Assembly (NCBI RefSeq): GCF_000264905.1
Contig: NW_006763133.1
Span: 1,081,082-1,145,081 of the forward strand
Source of the DNA: Stereum hirsutum FP-91666 SS1
Lineage: Eukaryota; Basidiomycota; Agaricomycetes; Russulales; Stereaceae
Direction of reading: 5' to 3'
DNA: 64,000 nucleotides
A model generated the notes under the pieces. The model made no database searches. It worked only from the letters and a program-made list of their open reading frames with translations, and was not told where the DNA came from. The translations under genes were made by a program, and so were the position numbers. Positions 56,885 to 64,000 of the stretch are shown one piece after another (position 1 is the first letter of the stretch; each line of letters starts with the position of its first letter).

Positions 56885-59800
56885 CTACGACGAGGGTGAA
56901 GTCTGGAAAGCCGCATTCAGCCCATGCTGCGTGATCTCGCTCATGGGACCCGAGGAAAGCCTCGAAGGGCTATTCTGTCCAGACGCAGCGGGCGAGAGTC
57001 CCAGAGACATAGACGGCGTGATGAACCCGCTGCCACCGGCACCATAGACGAACCCGCCGCTGAGTCCCTCCATGGGATTCGCGTAGCCTATTCAGTCGAA
57101 CAAAGCTTAAGGTCAATACCACTTCATGTCCGTCAAAGAGAAGGCCAGGAGATGAAAAAGAAGTTCAAGCGGTGAAAGAGCGCGAATGTGGAGAGGGTTA
57201 AATGATGACAACGAGCACACGACGCTCAAGAGCGGGAAGCCATTTGATGAAAGGACGTGTGAAAGTCAAGAAAGCAAAATGAAAGGAACCCGGAAAAGTT
57301 GGGGGGAAGGCGAAAGGTCATGAACGCACCAGGAACGAGCACGTTATCCCAGAACCCTCCGCTGAGAATATGGTCCATCGACAACCCTGCCAGCTCCCCA
57401 TCCGTCGAACTCCTCGACGCCATCGTCGGTGGGAACACCGAAAGATCTGCGACGGGTCCCATCTCGCCCGTGAACTGGAAGTCAGGCAGCGTGAACGCTG
57501 ACTCTCCATGTGCACTTCCGCCCTGGTTCCCACCACCGAACCCAAGCCCATTAGCGAGCTCGCTGTCATGCATGTTGTTGTTGGCGGCTCTGTTGTGAGA
57601 ATTGTGGCTGTGCGATTGGTCGAGAGAGGACTGTTGTTGCTGTTGCTGTGGTTGGGCGTCGGGGTCGGTGCGAGCGGAGATGAGTGCGCGAAGGAAGATA
57701 GCGTAGAGTGCGGGGGTGTGCGTGGGTCCTGCAGCGACGTTATCAAAAGTGTCTGCGACGGCTTTGACTAGGCTAATGGTATCTGGCTCGTTCTCCGGTG
57801 ACGAGAGAAATTCCGGCCGCATCAACTGCTCAAAATGATACAACGCGTATAGTCAGCCGAGTAATCGATTCTATAGGTGATCTTGCCGTACCTTCAGCAA
57901 ACTCAGCACGGCATACGACCCAAACACGAAGTGCGAGTCGGGCGAAAATCGCAGATAATTCCTAGGGCCCAACTCATCCCTGATAATGATTGCACATGTC
58001 TTCGCGCACGTATGGACCCTCGTGAAGAAATGCTGCTTGTTCACGGGCGAGCGCTCAAGGGCGTTCTGCAGACCGAAGGAGTTGATGACGAGCATCGCGT
58101 AGTTCGCGTAGAAAGACGACATCATCGACGCGTACTGATCCGCCGGATCAGAACTCGCTGAACCTCCTGAGAAAGTAGGACAAAAGCGTCAATCGTCGGG
58201 TTGTGCATGGAAAGACGAAGGATGTAAAAGGGAAGCGACTTACTGTGGATATCGCCTTCCCAGATTTGGGCATACCAACCTTGGATCTGACGTTCCATAG
58301 TTTTGATAACAAGCAGATAGTCGCAGTGTACCAACAGCCCCGAAGGAGTGTCGGTATCCGAGTACAGCTGCTCAAGACTCCGTGACACTATGCGTTGCAG
58401 CTCCTAGAAAACCCAAGCATCTGTCAGCGGCAAGTAACCTAACATCACAAGCGAAATAAACTGACCACATAGGCCGCCAACGCGAAATCGCCCTTCGTAG
58501 CGAGCGGCGATTGAATCCAGGACAGTGCGTTGCGTATGATGGCACTGTTGCGCGGCGACGTCAGCGAAACGCCACAAGCTCAAAAAAGGAAACCTAGGAA
58601 AGCGAAAGAGGAAGTGGCGCTCGCCAACTTACTCTTCCTTTATCGAGAACGGCTTCCCCATCTGGGCACCAACGCTCCGGTCCAGACAAAAACAGAGTAA
58701 CCACGTTCGCTCCCGATTATGCACCTCCTTGTCGCGCGCCTTGCCCGCCTCTGTCTCCGGCACTGCCACAGCCGTCTTACGGTGCAAGTTCAAGTCGACC
58801 GCCATCCTGAATCGCCGACCGAAGGTTCGTTCCATGCAAGAACAACGGGCCGGCAACAGCAGATAAAGAGGAACAAGGAAGGTCAGCCGATCCGGATACG
58901 CCGGAGAGTAGATCATCAAAGTATAATCACCGGATCGCCATCCCAAGAAGCATCCACGTCTTATCCTGCTCGTAGCGCTCGACCGGTCCACAACCCCACA
59001 TCGCAAGGATGAGGTAGGCTTGGACTATCTCGACGGACTTGTAGCCTTGCGCAGGGACATTGAACGCGAGTTTCTTCGAGAGGTCGGTTAGCTTGCCATG
59101 AAGTTCTGGGCGTTGACTATAGAACTTGGAGGAGACGGCGCAGACTGTGGAGTGAGAGTAATGGAGACGGGTAGAAACATTTTTGGGTCAGAACGAGGAA
59201 GGAAAATTCCTAAATAGTAAGCGAGACTCACTGGTGGTGAGCAGGAATGGTGATCGCGAGCAGACCAGCGATGGTGTATGGAATTCGCGGTCCAATAGAT
59301 TGCAATGCATCTAGAACATCGTTTTAGTACGGAGAGCATCAAAGCAGCCGAAGCTCTTGAACTAACATGCAGTTGGTTGAAGTAGCTAGTTAATTGATAA
59401 AAATTCAGACCCCGTTCATCCGCGGAGGAGCGACAAAGAATAGCTCACATGTCAAACAAAGCGACTACCTCCTCCGTAGACACAAACGTCAACATCTCAG
59501 GCTGAATTTGCCGTTCAATGAACAACCTTCGCAGAGGTAAAATGTTCATGGGTCCTAAATAAAGGCTGAATGTTAGCGCGGTGGGCACCACAATGAGCGT
59601 ATGACCTCCATACCTGGTTTAAAATACGCATCGCTTGCCACACCCATAGCCTTCGGCGGATCTCCTCCAGATCCAGGTGATGGCTGCGCAGGGTGAGCTA
59701 CCTGAGCCCTTCGATTAGCCAAACTTGCCTCGGCCAAGAGACCCAAAGGGTTGAGGCTGTTGTCGGGAAGGGAATGCAGCTTGGGAGAACTGGGCGGATT

Positions 59801-60734
59801 TTGTGAGCGGTGCTGGTAATATGTCGGCGAAGGCGACTCAGTCTGAGACATCAAAGCCTGAGTCGCGTCCAACTGAGCCGAGGGCGATGGTGAACGCGAA
59901 ATCATCCCAGAAACAATACTAGGATTTCCTATGGACTTGAGCACCGTGTCGAGCGTGCGCTCCATTTTGCGCAGCGAACGAGTGAGAATCTCATGCTTTC
60001 TAGTACTATCACTGAGCCATTCATTTAGCGACTCTGAGAGCGCAAGTATGAACTCACTTGGACGACCGTTTCCCCCTGTTCGACTCCTCGAAAATGCACT
60101 CGTGATTTCCCGCCTGACAGCGCTTGCATGGCGGGCCCTGTTCAGCCCCGACACATTTCATCTTCAACCGTCGGCAGACTGTGCATGCTCTAGTAATGCA
60201 TTGTCAGGGGAAACAAGTGTATGATTAAGCATGAGTTAGCTACCTCGAGCCGCGAGTGGGCTTTGTCTTGGGTTCGCCAGGTTTAGCGCCGTTCGAAGGT
60301 CCCGCCTCAGGCTCCTCGTCCTTCCGTGGGCGCTTCCTGCCCTCGGCGTCGGTGGTGCTGGCAGATGAAGGCCGCTTGTGTGGGCCAGGGAAGGACATCT
60401 GCTCGGTGGGCGGAGTGCTGATACTTTCTGAAGCCTGTGACGATGGAGAGGAGAGGCTAGGGGCTAGGGATAGTTGCTGGGGGTGCTGGTGCTGAGAGTG
60501 GTGCTGCTGCTGGTACTGCTGAGGGTAGTAGTTGTTGGGCGAATAAAGCGCGAGTTGGGGGTCGATCGGGATGTTGGGCGACGGAGGGGGCTGCATGGAC
60601 TGGGGTACGTGCTGTTCGTGGTGAAGAAGCTGGATGTGTTGCTGGTTGTATGAATGTTGGTGTTGAGACATTTGTTGCTCGTGGGGGAGGTAATACTGGG
60701 AGAAGATAGGAGGATCAGTCGGCATGACATACAT
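56885..60734 (-). CDS. Zn2Cys6 fungal-specific transcription factor
   Basis: Thirteen exons, minus strand: 60244-60734, 60058-60189, 59614-59999, 59449-59554, 59367-59385, 59232-59310, 58931-59144, 58633-58806, 58466-58544, 58244-58403, 57892-58163, 57330-57825 and 56885-57087. They sum to 936 residues. The N-terminal 160 residues are Gln-, His- and Pro-rich. The DNA-binding domain, split from it by an intron, is ACTVCRRLKMKC with CKRCQAGNHEC (about residues 165-195), the six cysteines of a Gal4-type zinc cluster, followed by a basic RGKRSSKKHE and a helical linker. The fungal_trans regulatory domain is about 375-650: MHCNLLDREFHTPSLVCSRS, SVEIVQAYLILAMWGCGPVE and MAVDLNLHRKTAV. The C-terminus has a poly-Gln run and a Gly/Ser-rich tail. 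Exon 5 is only 19 bases. It is a nuclear sequence-specific regulator; target genes cannot be read from the sequence. A 5' untranslated exon upstream (near 60.85 kb) is possible. Confidence 0.93.
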
Positions 60735-63700
60735 CTGGACGGATGTGGGAATTGGAGGGGCTCTGACCAGGGGTGCGCTGTGAGGCAGCCTCTTGGGTTA
60801 TAAACGAGGCAGGGGCCCCATTGTGGATAAGGATGTAGCAAGAAGAAACGATCCAACTCACGTGCGGCGCTTCCTTCGAGACCTAATTCTGAGCTCTGTT
60901 CGGCGTCTGGCGGCTCCCACGGACGTGTTTTTACTGTTGAGAACGTCTGGTCAAGAAAAGGCTGGAGAGCAGGGCGAACACCGGGGCGTTGGAGGGCGTG
61001 GTGTCAGCAATACAGGCCGAAGAAGCAAGGGGTGGGCAGAGTGTGAGTCTGTCGAGATGGACAATCGGGCACGAAGAGTCACAGCTGCGAGCGAGCACAA
61101 GGCGAGGACAAGCAAGGGCAGAAGGCAAGACAGCTGAGAAACCGTCCATCGCGTCGCGTTCAGACCCCCACAGCTCCCCGCGCTTGGTCATATCCAACGA
61201 CACCTGGTGGCCCGACGCCACACTCCCCTTTGTCCTCGACCACCACCATCCTCGAGCTCTCCCTGGCCACGCAGACGACCGTCGTTCACTGGATGTACTA
61301 TCTCGCGTGGCGAACGAGCCATTAATACTGCCTTACACCGTGTCTTCGGAGTATTCAGATCCATTCTTAGTCCATCTCTGGGAGTCGTTTGAAGCTCAGG
61401 TACACCCAGCTACCTTGCCATCGGGGTGCTCGACTTGTCTCTCCATCCTATCTTCATTCCTAGGGATCCACAACGTCTGTTTGACACGGCTGCGTCCGAG
61501 CCCGCCCCGCTGGAAACGTCTTCCACTCTTTGCTCGCGGCAGCGAACTGCATCCAACACATCGTTATCAGCCCGTATTTTTTCATGCTCCGTACTCTTCC
61601 ACCGACATTGCTCGTCTTGTGAACATCGAACACGACTTTCGCCATATTCTCGAGTTCCCCCTCCTCCGCATTTCCCTCGCTTGCTTCATCTCCTCACGAC
61701 TACCACTCTCTCCACGTTGCTCCTTCCACACACATTGTCTGCTACCGCTTTGCTGGTTCAGCAGGGCGCACAGAGCGTCTTCTACTCATAGCGATCCAGC
61801 AGCTAATCCCACTGGCTGGCCGGGTCGGGTCCAATCAGCTTCTTTCTCCAGCTCTCTTTTCTGTATGGGCGTCTTTGGGAGCCCACTAGTGCCTTCTATC
61901 TACCAGCCAGTTTATTTTTCTTCAGTCGTTCTGCGGTGATACTGATCTGCAATCTGACGCATCGAGTTCTCGGTGTTTAACGCTCCGGCCTTGACCGAGT
62001 CAATCGTCAGAATAGTTTGTTCTGGTGAGATCGGGTCGCCAGGATTTTCCTCTGTTTGACACATCTCTTATCTTGCCATATATCCAGACCTGCAGAATGA
62101 ACACATCACTTACGTCGTACATTTGATCCCGACGACGTCGGCGGGGCCATTTTCCAGGAATTATGCAGCCTTCTCCTCAGTCAAGGTAACTTTCTACTAT
62201 CGTCTCGTGACAATTATCCAGAGGCGCTGACGCTCTTTGAATATTTTCTGCGACAGTACCACCTCTGACAGAGGCTTTTTTCTTCGCTTCTGCCACAAAG
62301 GAAGCCAATCAAACCCACCCGTCGTTGTGCGAGGGATTGACACGAACCGAACCGCTCATAGCAAGCTCTCAGAATCGTTCGTCGGTCATCTATCATCGTC
62401 GCATGGAGGGGTCGTCCGTGAGACGGTGCAGATAAGGCATAGTACCCCTTGACAACGTGTTTCTCTCTGTCTATGTCGCATCCGAAATACAGCTCTCTAA
62501 ATGGCTCTTTCCTGGTGTCTCGCATCCACGGCAGTCACGTAAACATTAAACTTCGACATACACCGCAACGCTCCTCAACTTCTACCTCGAAGAAACACTC
62601 GACTGCGCTGGTATGCGCTCCTCTTTTTGTCAAGAGCCCCCACCTCAGATCTTTGTACGATCTTTGGCGCTCTCGTAACTTACAGCCGTCGGGGCTTTTT
62701 TTTCTGAGTATTTTTCTGATGAAGCACCTTGACCGAGGACGTAACAGCCAATCAGCATCGCAGAGCCTCAGCCTTCTTGATTGGCTGTTCAGTCGTATAC
62801 ACTCAGGTTCGCCACTATCCTACATACGTATCTCGCTTATGTAGAGCGCTGACTGGCCTCTACATATCATGAAGGAACGCCTCGTTATCAACCTTGGACG
62901 GCCTTTCACCCTCCGTGCCCGTGGAAAGACTCTCCGAGGACACATGGCGCGCATACGCAGTGACCCTGGTGGAATAAGCGTCTCCTTTGGAAGCCGAGTT
63001 TCAGAGAACGCGAACAAGATGTATCGAAGAAGCCATGACTGCGCGAAGGCAGTGCCTGTAAATTACTGGCAGGCGACAGACAACGTTATGTATTATGGCC
63101 TAAACATTGCGCTTCCACACTCTCCAACTGAGGATTCTTCTCAGTGCTTACCTTAGCTTTGAGGATTCTAGTGCTCTCTAACTGCTACGTCTCTGTGCTT
63201 GATGACCATTGGACGACGGACGGCCGTCCTCCACGTCTTCGTCTTCGTCATTCGGTCGTCCCATCTAGAGCCTCTGCGTCGCGCCTCCAACATAATTCAA
63301 ACATAGCACAGACTGACGACGTACGTAGTTGTGAGTTGTCGCAAAAGTGCTTGGCGGTCCCGAGGTCAGACCTATATGCTTTCTCTATGCATTCTCTGAC
63401 GCTCCAGCCTTTCAAGGCCATCTAAAAGTGTCTGTCTCTTCAAACCGCGGGATATTCGTATCTACGAAGAATCTCCTCCAACGCCATCCAAACTCACTCC
63501 CTCTCTCTCCACCCTCCTGCCACGCTCTCTCGGACGGCGGCTGATCAAAACCTGACGCTTCTTCCTATGATCTATACACTCGCATGGCACCTCGGGACTC
63601 GACCCAAGACGCAACTCGGTCTCGGACTGAATGCAGAAAACGCAGCAGCACCCTAGCCACAGCTCTCGAGGCGACCCACTCGCTCGGAGCGCTGATTCCT

Positions 63701-64000
63701 CGTTCTGTCGTTTCTAGCGTCCTTCCAATCCACCGATACCGCACGGCGTTCGCCGTGTGGCAGGCGAGTTTTACTCCCCGGAACAAGCTCAGCGGCTCTC
63801 AGGACTTCCCATCGGTCGTACCATGTGCTCGAGGGCAGGGTTCTTCGATAACGTGTCTGAGTCTCTACCAGGAGCTTCGAAAAGTTCGCAGTCAGAGCGT
63901 GAGCGCTGATGATTGACCGAGTGAGTACCTGCATACTCTCTTTTGGTACTCCACCTTTTTTCCCTTTTCCTTTCTCTTGGAGCTGGCAGACCTGTTGACG
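60735..64000. other. Terminal region with unresolved fragments
   Basis: The first part is the upstream region of the transcription factor. A 316-codon plus-strand frame (60989-61939) lacks a good start, motif or homology and overlaps frames on other strands, so it is not called. At about 62.1-62.65 kb several plus-strand pieces read like protein and are bounded by splice-like sites: FDPDDVGGAIFQELCSLLLS before GTAACT at 62186, VPPLTEAFFFASATKEANQT after CGACAG at 62256, DNVFLSVYVASEIQLSKWLF near 62.46 kb, and TLLNFYLEETLDCAG near 62.6 kb. I could not bring them all into one frame. No family is recognised. Confidence 0.4.
62743..62789. repeat. Perfect 12-bp inverted repeat containing CCAAT
   Basis: AACAGCCAATCA (62743-62754) is the exact reverse complement of TGATTGGCTGTT (62778-62789), with a 23-base spacer. 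Each arm contains a CCAAT box, so two CCAAT-binding (Hap-type) sites face each other. The next ATG-initiated frame on the plus strand starts at 62869. Function as a promoter is a guess. Confidence 0.7.

Noticed and set aside
60989..61939. 316-codon plus-strand open frame
   Set aside because: It begins at TTG rather than ATG, has no recognisable domain, is biased in composition, and overlaps other open frames on both strands. It is probably a chance frame in the promoter region of the transcription factor.

Overview
The window is nuclear DNA of a filamentous basidiomycete, most likely an Agaricomycete. The evidence is many short GT-AG introns (about 46-90 bases), micro-exons, a fungal-type Zn2Cys6 regulator, ERMES and SEACIT subunits, and several copies of an F-box-like family typical of mushroom genomes. 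I cannot name the genus. No rRNA, tRNA, CRISPR array or prokaryotic operon was seen. Exon joins were worked out by hand; for the models given as complete, the exon lengths add up to an intact frame.

Layout. 0-9 kb: one Pho80/Pcl-type cyclin (3.2-4.4 kb) surrounded by gene-poor DNA with unresolved coding-like pieces. 8.8-15.1 kb: a seven-exon AT-hook/coiled-coil protein and a divergent secreted histidine acid phosphatase, both on the minus strand. 15.8-19.1 kb: a dead F-box-like copy followed by an intact one. 19.5-29.4 kb: MDM12 (ERMES), a coiled-coil protein, a single-pass Ser/Thr-rich membrane protein, a 416-bp MITE-like element, and a basidiomycete-type unknown. 29.8-36.4 kb: IML1 (the GATOR1/SEACIT DEPDC5 homologue) converging on the NatB catalytic subunit NAA20. 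36.8-43.6 kb: a second F-box-like gene with apparently new introns, a ManC-type mannose-1-phosphate guanylyltransferase, a 90-residue coiled-coil protein, and ELP3. 45.9-53.4 kb: a Golgi-type apyrase (YND1-like), a PWWP/Tudor-like chromatin protein with a triple MCB promoter, and a small Ser-rich secreted or anchored protein. 56.9-60.7 kb: a 13-exon Zn2Cys6 transcription factor. The last 3 kb hold only unresolved fragments.

The genes are mostly unrelated housekeeping and regulatory functions: TORC1 signalling, N-terminal acetylation, tRNA wobble modification, ER-mitochondria contact, GDP-mannose supply and Golgi nucleotide hydrolysis. They do not form a biosynthetic cluster. The observations most worth following are (1) the F-box-like gene at 36.8-38.4 kb, where two frame breaks coincide exactly with plausible 46- and 55-base introns lying in sequence that is coding in its paralogue; (2) three ACGCGT boxes at 11-base spacing just upstream of the PWWP gene; (3) the TA-flanked inverted-repeat element; and (4) a bacterial-type GDP-mannose pyrophosphorylase.
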